Source of the DNA: an uncultured Rhodospirillaceae bacterium
GTDB taxonomy: Bacteria > Pseudomonadota > Alphaproteobacteria > CAAGCB01 > CAG-977
DNA length: 43,005 bases
Assembly (NCBI GenBank): GCA_900550445.1
Contig: URSF01000024.1
Coordinates: forward strand, 1-43,005
Reading direction: 5' to 3'
Shown here one piece after another: positions 25,214 through 33,446 of the stretch (position 1 is the first letter of the stretch; every line of letters begins with the position of its first letter). The notes under the pieces were generated by a model. The model did no database searches and was not told the DNA's origin. It saw only the letters and a program-made list of their open reading frames with translations. The translations under genes and the position numbers were made by a program.

Positions 25214-26639
25214 ACTTTATCAGAAGTTAAGTCCGGATAATAAAGAAAACTTTCCTGCCGACCGGCGGGAAGAAAGAGAAGAACGTGTTTTTAAATTAAA
25301 AGTCCTGCACTGTTTCCGGGAAACATGGAAATTGGCGGTTCCCGTCGTTATTGCCCGGCTGGGGGCGATCGGCATGACATTGGTGGATACGGTTTTTGTC
25401 GGCCGATATGGGACGCAGGATCTGGCATACCAGAGTATTGCCGGAACACTGCATACTTTGTTGTTGTCTGTCGCTATGGGATTGCTGCAGGGAACAATCG
25501 TTTTGACGGCAAATGCTTTCGGTCAGGGAAAATACCGTGAATGCGGCACGGTGCTGCGCCGGTCTGTTCCCTATGCTTTGTTTATCGGCATTTTTCTGAT
25601 GATTATTTGCCTGCCGTCGGAATTTGTGATGAATCTGCTGGGGCAGCCGCCCGATGTCGCGCAGGGCAGCGCCAAAGTGTTATCCGTTTATGCTTTGGGA
25701 ATACCGTTTACGCTGTTATTTTTTGTCATGTCGTCATTTTTGGAAGGCACAAAACGCCCGCTGCCCGGCATGGTCATGATTTTGCTGGCAAATGTTATTA
25801 ATATCTTTGCCAATTACGCTTTTGTTTACGGACATTACGGTTTTCCGGCGATGGGGGCCGTCGGGTCGGCGGTGGCGACAACGCTGATCCGCGTGATTTT
25901 AGCCGTCGGCATGTTCATTATTGTTTTCTGTATTGATGAAAACGACTTATACGGCGTATGGGTAAAACCCGAAAAAAACAGGGAAGAAAACAGACGGATC
26001 CGCAGTGTCGGTTATGGCGCGGCCGTTACGATCGGCGTTGAAGAAGGATCTTATTCCGCGGTTAACATTATGGCCGGCTGGTTGGGGGCGTTGGCGCTGG
26101 GCGCATATACGATCATGCTGAACGTATCGACGAATGTGTTTGTGCTGGCCAGCGGTGTCGGAACGGCTTCGGCGGTTTTAATGGGGATAGCTAAAGGTAA
26201 AAAATCCGTTCTGGAAATGAAAATCGTCGGCTATACGGCGCTGTTTTTTAATCTGGCAATTATGCTTTTTTGTTCGGCTTTGTTTTTGTTATGCCCGAAT
26301 TTTATCGCTTCTGTTTATACCAAAGATCCCGAATTGGCCGACATGACGGTGCCGCTGGTGATGATCTGCTCTTTGTTATGTATTTTTGACGGAACTCAGC
26401 AGGTTATGGTCAACGTTTTGCGCGGCGCGGTCGATATTCTGATCCCGACAATTTGCCAGGGTGCTGCTTTTATTTTTATTATGCTGCCTTTAATCTGGCT
26501 GTTTTCCTTTAAATGGGATTATGGCGTTATGGGCATGGCGTATGCGATGATTATCGCCTGCGCCTGCGCGGCAGTGTTTCTGATTGTCCGGTTTGTTTTG
26601 ATTTGCCGGCATTACGAAACCGAAGGATTTGAACGTTAA
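25191..26639 (+). CDS. MATE-family multidrug/cation exporter
   Basis: A polytopic protein of up to 482 residues with about 12 membrane helices. The start of the transport domain is WKLAVPVVIARLGAIGMTLV-DTVFVG. The second half opens SVGYGAAVTIGVEEGSYSAV, repeating the same fold as MATE proteins do. No in-frame ATG lies before the first membrane helix; candidates are TTG at 25191 (inside atpC) and TTG at 25203 with a weak AGGG. The gene overlaps or abuts atpC and may be read from the atp operon. Substrate cannot be inferred. Confidence 0.85.
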   Translation: MQGILRSELYQKLSPDNKENFPADRREEREERVFKLKVLHCFRETWKLAVPVVIARLGAIGMTLVDTVFVGRYGTQDLAYQSIAGTLHTLLLSVAMGLLQGTIVLTANAFGQGKYRECGTVLRRSVPYALFIGIFLMIICLPSEFVMNLLGQPPDVAQGSAKVLSVYALGIPFTLLFFVMSSFLEGTKRPLPGMVMILLANVINIFANYAFVYGHYGFPAMGAVGSAVATTLIRVILAVGMFIIVFCIDENDLYGVWVKPEKNREENRRIRSVGYGAAVTIGVEEGSYSAVNIMAGWLGALALGAYTIMLNVSTNVFVLASGVGTASAVLMGIAKGKKSVLEMKIVGYTALFFNLAIMLFCSALFLLCPNFIASVYTKDPELADMTVPLVMICSLLCIFDGTQQVMVNVLRGAVDILIPTICQGAAFIFIMLPLIWLFSFKWDYGVMGMAYAMIIACACAAVFLIVRFVLICRHYETEGFER

Positions 26640-26646
26640 AATCTGT

Positions 26647-26691
26647 TTGACGTAAGTCTTTCTTGCTTTTTATGTATATTTTTTTTATCCT
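26647..26691 (+). promoter_or_regulatory. Candidate promoter for the structured RNA
   Basis: Two overlapping possibilities: TTGACG (26647-26652) with an 18-base spacer to TATGTA (26671-26676), or TTGCTT (26663-26668) with a 17-base spacer to TATCCT (26686-26691). The second would start transcription near 26698, just before the folded region. Neither is strong. Confidence 0.4.
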
Positions 26692-26699
26692 GATAACAT

Positions 26700-26960
26700 A
26701 TGTGGCTAAGTTGCCGCAGCAGTGTCTGTAAAACAGGCGCGGAGCCGTGAGAAGCTCTTGCATAGCGGTGTTTGATATGAACGCCGTATAATCCGTTTTG
26801 TATCTCGCAAAACGGAATTGTATCCCCGATCTCATTGTGTGGTCGGGGAGGTTTTGGCGTATGTTCAGACCTCTTGCCGATGGTAGCGGGGTTAAAGGCC
26901 AAGACGTCATACTATGCAGTGATTCTCAACTCTCCGACCGCCTGAAATTCAGGCGGTTTT
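26700..26960 (+). ncRNA. Structured RNA of unknown family (sRNA or leader)
   Basis: The 341 bases between the MATE gene and 26981 have no supportable ORF but fold richly. Closing helices: CGGAG (26740-26744)/CTCCG (26932-26936), TGAGAA (26748-26753)/TTCTCA (26923-26928) and TGCATAG (26759-26765)/CTATGCA (26912-26918). Inside them are stem-loops at 26766-26786 (7 bp), 26792-26816 (9 bp, 7-base loop) and 26824-26848 (8 bp, one G-T). A branched arm follows (TTGGC 26854-26858/GCCAA 26898-26902 around ACCTC 26869-26873/GGGGT 26888-26892). A 7-bp hairpin at 26722-26740 lies outside. The element ends in a terminator 20 bases before the next ATG. It matches no riboswitch, 6S, tmRNA, SRP or RNase P signature that I know. 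Confidence 0.65.
26938..26960 (+). terminator. Terminator/attenuator before the nucleotidyltransferase-kinase gene
   Basis: CCGCCTG and CAGGCGG (7-9 bp stem, AAATT loop) followed by TTTTATT, ending 20 bases before the ATG at 26981. It could be the 3' end of an independent small RNA or an attenuator controlled by the upstream fold. Confidence 0.75.
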
Positions 26961-26980
26961 ATTCAAGAGGAAGAGAACAC

Positions 26981-28495
26981 ATGATCCCTTATATTATTGT
27001 TCAGGCAGGCGGCCGCGGTTCGCGGTTGGAAACGTTGACGGCGAACAAGCCTAAGGCGTTGGTTCCTATAGATAACCTGCCGATGATTTTCCATTTGTTC
27101 AAAAAATATCCGGATTCAAAGTTTAAAATTATTGCTGATTATAAAAAAAATGTGCTGAAAAAGTATTTAAAAACCTTTGCCAAAGTTGATTATGAAGTTA
27201 TTGAAGCAAATAAAACCGGAACCTGTTCGGGAATTGGCGACACATTAAAAAATATTCCGGACAAAATTCCTTTTATGCTGATTTGGTGTGATTTAGTTTT
27301 ATCTGAAGTCGTTATACCGTCTGATTTAACACAAAATTATATCGGTATTTCCAAGAACTTTTCTTGTCGTTGGTCATATGTCAATAATATATTTAAAGAG
27401 GAAATATCTCAAGAAAACGGCGTTGCGGGATTGTTTTTATTTAAGGATAAATCTCAAATTTCAGATATTCCGGCGTCAGGTGAATTCGTTAAATGGCTGT
27501 CGACAAAAAATCTGTCTTTTGAACGGCTGGATATGCGCGGCGGATTGGAAATCGGCACAATGTTTTCTTATTTTCAAAACGAACTGAACAAGCCTAAATG
27601 TCGTCCGTTTAATAAAATGGAATTTAAGGACGATATCGTATTGAAATATCCGATAGACGAACAGGGGCGCAAATTAGCCGCCGACGAAATCGACTGGTAT
27701 AAAAAAGTCATCGGATTGGGCTATACGAACATTCCAAAAATTTACGGTTATGATCCGTTGGTTATGGAAAAAATCAAGGGCGAGAACATCTTTAATTATG
27801 CTTTTCTGACAAAGGGATTTAAACGGGCATTGTTGATAGAAATCGTTGACGCGTTGAAACGGTTGCACACGCTTGTCCCGTCAGTTGATGCCAATATTGA
27901 AGACTGCGAAAACAATTATCTGACAAAAACCTTTGACCGATTATCCGTTGTACAAAAACTTGTTCCATTTGCACAAAACGGCACAGTTGTCATTAACGGA
28001 AGGAAATGCGCTAATATTTTTGCGGTTAAGGATAAAGTTATTGCCGATATAAGGACGATGTATCCGAATAAATTTCATCTGATACATGGGGATTGTACAT
28101 TTCATAATATGATGATTGAAACAAAAGGTGTTCGTCCGATATTGATTGATCCACGCGGTTATTTCGGCGCGACAAAGCTGTTCGGCGATGTTGATTATGA
28201 TTGGGCAAAGCTGTATTACAGCATTGTCGGAGACTACGATCAGTTTAATCGTAAAAACTTTTCGCTGGAAATCAAGGAAGACTCCGTTGATTTGGAAATC
28301 GTGTCTAACAATTGGAGGAATTTGGAAAACGACTTTTTTTTAATAACAGGCTCAAACAGGAAAAAAATAAAGCTGCTGCACGCTTTGATTTGGCTTAGTT
28401 TAACGACATACGCTTGGGAAGATTACGACGCGATCTGCGGAGCTTTTTATAAGGGATTGTTTGAACTTCAGGAATATTTGGACAATGTCGGCTGA
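26981..28495 (+). CDS. Nucleotidyltransferase fused to a choline-kinase/APH-type kinase
   Basis: A 504-residue two-domain protein. Residues 1-225 are a sugar-phosphate-type nucleotidyltransferase: YIIVQAGGRGSRL is the nucleotide loop, then NKPKALVPIDNLPMIFHLF, and IWCDLV as the metal Asp. Residues 230-504 are a protein-kinase-like fold of the APH/choline kinase group, with the catalytic loop LIHGDCTFHNMM and the metal motif LIDPRGYFG. The ATG at 26981 is preceded by AGAGGAAG; the frame is open upstream, but that part is the RNA element. Kinase plus activating transferase in one chain suggests phosphorylation and nucleotide activation of a small group for surface glycan decoration. The substrate is unknown. 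Base composition is clearly more AT-rich than the neighbours. Confidence 0.75.
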   Translation: MIPYIIVQAGGRGSRLETLTANKPKALVPIDNLPMIFHLFKKYPDSKFKIIADYKKNVLKKYLKTFAKVDYEVIEANKTGTCSGIGDTLKNIPDKIPFMLIWCDLVLSEVVIPSDLTQNYIGISKNFSCRWSYVNNIFKEEISQENGVAGLFLFKDKSQISDIPASGEFVKWLSTKNLSFERLDMRGGLEIGTMFSYFQNELNKPKCRPFNKMEFKDDIVLKYPIDEQGRKLAADEIDWYKKVIGLGYTNIPKIYGYDPLVMEKIKGENIFNYAFLTKGFKRALLIEIVDALKRLHTLVPSVDANIEDCENNYLTKTFDRLSVVQKLVPFAQNGTVVINGRKCANIFAVKDKVIADIRTMYPNKFHLIHGDCTFHNMMIETKGVRPILIDPRGYFGATKLFGDVDYDWAKLYYSIVGDYDQFNRKNFSLEIKEDSVDLEIVSNNWRNLENDFFLITGSNRKKIKLLHALIWLSLTTYAWEDYDAICGAFYKGLFELQEYLDNVG

Positions 28496-28859
28496 ATTAA
28501 AATTGTCAACTTTAGGACACACTTGGATATTTGACGTTGACGGGACGATTTGCATTCATAACGGGTATAAAAACGGCGGAGACAGACTGTTAGACGGTGT
28601 ACGGGAATTATTCGCGCAGATTCCGAATCAGGATATGATAATTTTTATTACATCGCGCAATGTGGAAGAAAAAGAACGTTTGGAAAAGTTCTTAAAAGAA
28701 AACGGCTTGCGCTTTAATCATATCATTTTCGATGCGCCCTTTGGGGAAAGGATTTTAATTAATGATGATAAACCCGGCGGCTTGAAGTGTGCTTGCGCTG
28801 TGAATAAAAAACGAGATGAAGCATTAAATCTAACGTTTCAGACTGATAGGAGTTTATAA
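28485..28859 (+). CDS. Small HAD-family phosphatase of surface-glycan type
   Basis: A 124-residue capless HAD protein. Motif I is WIFDVDGTICIHNG (nucleophile and acid Asp), motif II is IFITSRN, and the acidic motif IV is ILINDDKPGG. Similar short HADs are found in capsule and lipopolysaccharide clusters. It overlaps the preceding gene by 11 bases and ends one base before the next, so the three genes form one unit. It may make or remove the phosphate used by the upstream kinase/transferase. Confidence 0.75.
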   Translation: MSAELKLSTLGHTWIFDVDGTICIHNGYKNGGDRLLDGVRELFAQIPNQDMIIFITSRNVEEKERLEKFLKENGLRFNHIIFDAPFGERILINDDKPGGLKCACAVNKKRDEALNLTFQTDRSL

Positions 28860-29864
28860 GTGAAGTTAAGCGAAATCTGCCTTGCCCCCGATAAAATGTA
28901 TTTTCTTTTCCCCGCGGCAAAGGGGGACACTTTTCTTGAAAGCTTTCTTGTCCGGGTATTAGAAGAAAAATATAATGTTCAAATCGTTTTGATTATCAAG
29001 GAAGACCATAAATTTATTGCGCAATTACTCAATATGAACTTTATTTGCGCCGATTGGCAAAATGAAAATTTGCTGGAATTCCCGGCGGTTTGTTCAAATC
29101 CGCAAAAAGGCAAAATTTTTATTGCGCACCCTGAATTTCACAAGGAAATATTTTTTGATCCGTCCTTGCCGCTTATGTCGATTTGGAAAACTTTATTCGG
29201 GCTGCCGCTGGAAACAAAGGTTGATTTTCGTTTTTCTGTTCCCGCGCTTCCGTCCGATTTAGCGCAAAAACTGGAAAAAATTGCCCCTTTGAAAAAAATC
29301 GTTTTGTTTTCCGTGCACTCTTTTTCGCACCCGGGCATTGCGAATGAGTTTTGGGAAAATTTGGCCGTTGTTATGAAGAAAAAAGGCTTTGTGCCGATTT
29401 GCAGCGTACTGCAGGAAAAAGATGCTGTTCCGGGAACAATTTATCTGCCGATGGACTGTGAACAGGCTTTTCTTTTGGCCCACCATTGCCACAGTGTGTA
29501 CGCTTTGCGCAGCGGTTTTGCCGATCTGTGTTTTCAGCTGGGGTCAAGATTAACTGTGTTTTATTCCTTGGAAAGCACATATCGTTTAACCGGTATGAAC
29601 AAAAATTTTCACAGACAGGATATCGTTGAAAAAGTGGTTACAGGGGAAAAGGATAAGATAACAAAGTTTTATTTTTTGAAAAAAATTCACTTTTTAACTA
29701 TAACCAAGCAAATAAACACTTTTTGTTTATCATTTTTCGGATTGCCTGTTTTTAAGGCGGTTAAACAAAATGAAAAAACGATTTGGTCTTTATTTGGTTT
29801 GCCCGTATTGAGCAAAAAGACAAAAAAAGAATTTGATATAAGCTGGCTATTGAACAGGAAATAA
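28860..29864 (+). CDS. Glycosyltransferase-like protein of a surface-glycan module
   Basis: A 334-residue protein starting at GTG, with AGGAG 7 bases upstream. The second half (LKKIVLFSVHSFSHPGIANE, then HCHSVYALRSGFADLCFQLG) resembles the C-terminal donor-binding half of GT-B enzymes such as family 9 heptosyltransferases. The N-terminal half is compatible with a GT-B acceptor domain but not diagnostic. The C-terminus carries two LFGLPV-type motifs (SFFGLPVFKAV and SLFGLPVLSKK), an accessory tail I know from other surface-glycan proteins. AT-rich like its two upstream partners. The sugar and acceptor cannot be inferred. Confidence 0.55.
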   Translation: MKLSEICLAPDKMYFLFPAAKGDTFLESFLVRVLEEKYNVQIVLIIKEDHKFIAQLLNMNFICADWQNENLLEFPAVCSNPQKGKIFIAHPEFHKEIFFDPSLPLMSIWKTLFGLPLETKVDFRFSVPALPSDLAQKLEKIAPLKKIVLFSVHSFSHPGIANEFWENLAVVMKKKGFVPICSVLQEKDAVPGTIYLPMDCEQAFLLAHHCHSVYALRSGFADLCFQLGSRLTVFYSLESTYRLTGMNKNFHRQDIVEKVVTGEKDKITKFYFLKKIHFLTITKQINTFCLSFFGLPVFKAVKQNEKTIWSLFGLPVLSKKTKKEFDISWLLNRK

Positions 29865-29917
29865 TTTGTATTTTCCGGTTAAAAGCTTGTTACGCATTCG
29901 TGTCAAAAATTTAGGAA

Positions 29918-30754
29918 TTAACTAAATTTCAAACAAAACGCTTCAACCGTGTTTTCTAGCAGCATGGCGATGGTCATCGGGCCGACGCCTTTGGGAACCG
30001 GCGTAATCGCCGAACATTTATCAAAGCAGTCGTCAAAATCAACATCGCCGCACAGTTTTCCGTCGTCCAGACGGTTAATACCGACGTCGATGACAACCGC
30101 GCCTTCTTTGATCCAATCGGCTTTGACCGTTTTCGGTTTTCCGACGGCGGCGACCAGAATATCGGCATTACGGCATAATTCAGGCAGGTTTTTCGTTTTG
30201 GAATGAGCCGTCGTCACCGTGCAGTTTTCACGCAGCAATAATTGAGCCATCGGTTTGCCGACAATGACGGAACGGCCGATTACAACGGCGTTTAATCCGG
30301 TCAGGTCTTGTTTTGCCTGATGAATTAATTTCAGGCAACCTTTGGGCGTGCAGGCAACGGGAGCGGGTTCTCCGATCATCAGGCGCCCCAGATTTAAAGG
30401 GTGAAAACCGTCGACGTCTTTGGCCGGATCAATCGCTTGCAAAATTTCTTTTTCATTTATTCCGTGGGGCAGAGGCAGCTGGACAAGAATACCGTCCGTA
30501 CCGTCATCGGCGTTCAGCCGACGGATCAAAGACAACAATTCGGGCTGCGTAATCGTTTCAAAGCGATAAACGGCGGATTCTATGCCGACTTCGCCGGCGG
30601 CTTTTTCTTTATTTTTAACGTAAACGGCGCTGGCGGGATCGCTGCCCGCCAGAATAACGGCCAGTTTCGGCGCGCGGGGCAACGTTTTTATTTTTTCCGC
30701 CAACGCGGCGCGGCATTGTTTTGCCAGTTCAAATCCGTTTAACAGCAAAGTCAT
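29918..30754 (-). CDS. folD: Methylenetetrahydrofolate dehydrogenase/cyclohydrolase
   Basis: A 278-residue bifunctional enzyme that interconverts 5,10-methylene-THF and 10-formyl-THF using NADP. Motifs: catalytic Lys in YVKNKEKAA, GILVQLPLP, DVDGFHPLN, cofactor loop VVIGRSVIVGKPMAQLL, and the C-terminal TPVPKGVGPMT. Length is normal. ATGA overlap with the upstream DUF167 gene makes it the last gene of the long minus-strand operon. It converges on the glycan module with no clear terminator between. Confidence 0.97.
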   Translation of the reverse strand: MTLLLNGFELAKQCRAALAEKIKTLPRAPKLAVILAGSDPASAVYVKNKEKAAGEVGIESAVYRFETITQPELLSLIRRLNADDGTDGILVQLPLPHGINEKEILQAIDPAKDVDGFHPLNLGRLMIGEPAPVACTPKGCLKLIHQAKQDLTGLNAVVIGRSVIVGKPMAQLLLRENCTVTTAHSKTKNLPELCRNADILVAAVGKPKTVKADWIKEGAVVIDVGINRLDDGKLCGDVDFDDCFDKCSAITPVPKGVGPMTIAMLLENTVEAFCLKFS

Positions 30755-31053
30755 TTTGAAATCTCCAGTTTTTTAATCAATTCGTCCGAATTGCCTTGAA
30801 TAACCAAAGTTTTGGTCCGGTCAGCCGCTCCTGCCGTCAAAGTGATGGCGCTTTTGGCGATATGCAAATATTTCGCCAGCCATTTAATCAGCGCTTCGTT
30901 GGCTTTTCCGTCAACCGGAGGCGCCGAAACGGCGATTTTTAAACGTTCGGAACCGTCGGGATCCGTGTAAATTCCCTCGATTCCTTCTCTTTTGGCTTTG
31001 GGGGACAAGCGGACAAACAGTTTTATGCCGCCGGGCACTTTTTGTAAAAACAT
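30751..31053 (-). CDS. DUF167/YggU family protein
   Basis: A 100-residue conserved protein with the family core LFVRLSPKAKREGIEGI, then LKIAVSAPPVDGKANEALIK and LTAGAADRTKTLVI. Function is not established for the family. It overlaps yggT by one base and folD by four. Confidence 0.92.
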   Translation of the reverse strand: MFLQKVPGGIKLFVRLSPKAKREGIEGIYTDPDGSERLKIAVSAPPVDGKANEALIKWLAKYLHIAKSAITLTAGAADRTKTLVIQGNSDELIKKLEISK

Positions 31054-31373
31054 CAGGCGGTCATCTGCGCCAGCAGTAAAAACAGCCGGGGAATAAAAGT
31101 TTGTAAAAAATACAAAGCGATTAATCCGAACAAAGCCGACAAATCCACGACGCCGACGGGCGGAATAAATTTGCGGAACAGGGCAAAATACGGTTCCGTC
31201 AGCCGCCGGATCGTATCGCAGATCAGCCGGACTGTTGAATTATACGTATTTAATACATTAAACGCTTCCAGCCAGGAAAGAATAACGGCGGCCAGAATAA
31301 CATAAGTATAATAATGGATCAGCAGATAGGACGGATAAACCAGAGCCTGAAATAAAGTTGATAGAATTGACAT
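31053..31373 (-). CDS. YggT family membrane protein
   Basis: A 106-residue protein with membrane helices (YVILAAVILSWLEAF and SALFGLIALYFLQTFI) around the family core TIRRLTEPYFALFRKFIPPV. The ATG at 31373 has GGAG 8 bases upstream and sits 2 bases after the rsmA stop; a start at 31406 would lie inside rsmA. YggT proteins pair with YggU/DUF167 in many genomes, as here. Confidence 0.9.
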   Translation of the reverse strand: MSILSTLFQALVYPSYLLIHYYTYVILAAVILSWLEAFNVLNTYNSTVRLICDTIRRLTEPYFALFRKFIPPVGVVDLSALFGLIALYFLQTFIPRLFLLLAQMTA

Positions 31374-31375
31374 AA

Positions 31376-32212
31376 CTATTTCTCCAATAAGCGGGCCATT
31401 GCGCAAAAAGCCTCAATGTCGATTTCTTCCGCGCGCGCCGTAACGGGAACGTTTGCCGCGGCGCACAATTCATCGGGATTGCCCAGCGTTTTAAGTGATG
31501 AACGTAACATTTTTCTGCGCTGATTAAAAGCGGCCGCCGTGACTTTTTCCAACAACTCCAACTTGGCCGGCGCCAAAGGGTGTGCTCTGGGCTTTAAAAA
31601 GACGACCGCCGAAGTGACTTTGGGCGGCGGGACAAAGCAGGACGGTGGGACATAAAACAGGATTTCCGTTTCGCATAACCATTGCGTTATAATGGACAAA
31701 CGCCCGTAACCCGGCGTTTTCGGACGGGCTGCCAAACGTTCCGCGACTTCTTTTTGAAACATCAGCGTCAAGGAAGAAAAAGCATTAATTCGTTTCAGCC
31801 ACCCGGTCAATAAAAGCGTTCCGACATTATAGGGCAGATTGGCAATGACCGACCGCGGGGCAGATCCCAGCTGATCGGCCGCAACGTTTAAAGCGTCCGC
31901 GTTCAGAACGTTCAAACGCTCCGGAAAAGCCGCCTGAATATCTTGCAATAATTCCAGACAGCGTTCGTCTTTTTCGATGGCGGTGACATGCTTCGCGCCG
32001 TTTTCCAGTATGGCGCGCGTTACGCCGCCCGGACCGGGGCCGACTTCGATGACTGTTCCGCTGTTAAACGGCTCGGGATCGCGCTGTTTGGAACTGCGTA
32101 CGATTTTATCCAGCAGGTTTGTATCCAGAATAAAGTTTTGCCCCAGTGTTTTTTTTGCGGACAAGCCGTAACGCGCAATAACTTCTTTTAACGCGGGCAG
32201 AGGGGCGTTCAT
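31376..32212 (-). CDS. rsmA: 16S rRNA dimethyladenosine transferase
   Basis: A 278-residue SAM-dependent enzyme that dimethylates two adenines near the 3' end of 16S rRNA. Motifs: LGQNFILDTNLLDKI, SAM loop VIEVGPGPGGVTRAIL, and catalytic NLPYNVGTLLL. ATGA overlap with surA. In many alphaproteobacteria pdxA lies between surA and rsmA; here it is absent. Confidence 0.97.
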   Translation of the reverse strand: MNAPLPALKEVIARYGLSAKKTLGQNFILDTNLLDKIVRSSKQRDPEPFNSGTVIEVGPGPGGVTRAILENGAKHVTAIEKDERCLELLQDIQAAFPERLNVLNADALNVAADQLGSAPRSVIANLPYNVGTLLLTGWLKRINAFSSLTLMFQKEVAERLAARPKTPGYGRLSIITQWLCETEILFYVPPSCFVPPPKVTSAVVFLKPRAHPLAPAKLELLEKVTAAAFNQRRKMLRSSLKTLGNPDELCAAANVPVTARAEEIDIEAFCAMARLLEK

Positions 32213-33429
32213 AGGCGGATCTCCGTCACGGCGTTGCGGCGCAGTTCGCGCAGACGCCTTTGCGCGATGGCTTCCAGCCGTTGAGATTCAATCTGCATTT
32301 TGACGTCTTCTTTGCCGGGCAGCGGGGAAATTTTTTCTCTGGAACACGCCATAAATATCAAATCGCCGCCTTCAATCGGCAAAGGCTGACTGGGTTCCAG
32401 CAGAGCCGTTCGGTTAACGACCGAATGAATCGGCCCCGGCAGTTCGCCGAGAGGAACTTTCCCCAAATCAATGCGCGGGGTCGTTTTTAATTGTTCGGAT
32501 ACGGTTTTGAATTGGCTGCACGATCCTTTGGTCATATTTAAATCGCGCATAACGGCCTGACGTTGTTTGGCCGGCATTGTCTGCGGCAAAAACAGCTGCA
32601 TCAGGTGGACGATTTCCTGTTGCGCGGCGCTGTCCGGGGGATCGCGCACGGCATGCAGGACAAACAGTTTGTATCCTTCGTCTGTTTTGACGGGAGTGCT
32701 CAGCTGGCCGGGCTGCATGACGGATAATTCTTCCCGCACGACCGGCGTTAACATATCTTCCGCGATCCAGCCGACCATGCCGCCCCGGTCGGCGCTGGGC
32801 GCTTTGGAGTATTTTTCGGCAATGTCTTCAAAAACTTCGCCGTCGCGCATACGCATAATCAACTGCATGGCCAGACCGTATGTTTCGGCGTCTTTTTCAG
32901 GATTTTCAACCGCCAGCAGGATTTCCGATATCAGATACTGCCGCTGGTCTGTTTTTTCTTTGATCTCGCCGATTCTGGCTTCGACCTCCCGGTCGGAAAC
33001 ATCGGCGCGCGGGCCGGCGTTTTTTTTGATCGCGCGAATATAAAGCAGATCGCTTTTGATCTGGTCTTCAATTACTGAAACCGGCAGATCGTTTTGTTTC
33101 AGAGTGCGAATAACGTCGTCGTATTTTAATCCGTTCTGCCGCAAAGTTATTTTTACGGCCTGTTTGATTTCCGCGTCGGAAACTTCAATGCCGGCGCTGC
33201 GCGCTTCCTGCTGTTTCAGCTTTTCATCGATCAGCTGCTTTAATATTCTGTCCCGAATGTCTTTGCGCGATGTGTCCGCCTGGCCGGTCAGACGGATAAA
33301 GGCCAGTCGCTGCCGCAGATCCAATTCGGAAATAATATCGTCGTTTACCTGAGCGATAATTTTTGTCTGCGCCCGGACATCTGTACAGAACAGAGCGGCA
33401 ATACAAAAAATCAATGAAAGCAAACGCAT
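32209..33429 (-). CDS. surA: SurA-like periplasmic chaperone/peptidyl-prolyl isomerase
   Basis: A 406-residue exported protein (signal LIFCIAALFCTDVRA). The N-terminal SurA domain (KIIAQVNDDIISELDLRQRL) is followed by one parvulin domain (about 170-275) with SADRGGMVGWIAEDML and GYKLFVLHAV, then a C-terminal helical part. E. coli SurA has two parvulin repeats; here the second is short or degenerate. It escorts outer-membrane proteins such as LptD, whose gene lies 17 bases upstream. AAGGA precedes the ATG. Confidence 0.9.
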   Translation of the reverse strand: MRLLSLIFCIAALFCTDVRAQTKIIAQVNDDIISELDLRQRLAFIRLTGQADTSRKDIRDRILKQLIDEKLKQQEARSAGIEVSDAEIKQAVKITLRQNGLKYDDVIRTLKQNDLPVSVIEDQIKSDLLYIRAIKKNAGPRADVSDREVEARIGEIKEKTDQRQYLISEILLAVENPEKDAETYGLAMQLIMRMRDGEVFEDIAEKYSKAPSADRGGMVGWIAEDMLTPVVREELSVMQPGQLSTPVKTDEGYKLFVLHAVRDPPDSAAQQEIVHLMQLFLPQTMPAKQRQAVMRDLNMTKGSCSQFKTVSEQLKTTPRIDLGKVPLGELPGPIHSVVNRTALLEPSQPLPIEGGDLIFMACSREKISPLPGKEDVKMQIESQRLEAIAQRRLRELRRNAVTEIRL

Positions 33430-33446
33430 ATTTTTTCCTTTATTCT

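Noticed and set aside
26700..26960. tmRNA, 6S RNA, SRP RNA, RNase P RNA or a cobalamin/TPP/FMN riboswitch
   Set aside because: I looked for the conserved T-loop and tag ORF, the 6S central bubble in a plain rod, the SRP tetraloop, the RNase P core and the riboswitch boxes; none is present.
26798..26980. N-terminal extension of the nucleotidyltransferase-kinase protein
   Set aside because: The added residues have no family similarity and coincide with stable RNA stems and a terminator; the ATG at 26981 has a good RBS and starts exactly at the nucleotide-binding motif.
29907..29929. Terminator between the glycosyltransferase-like gene and folD
   Set aside because: AAATTTAG/CTAAATTT is an 8-bp all-AT-rich stem with no T-tract on either side and includes the folD stop; too weak to call.
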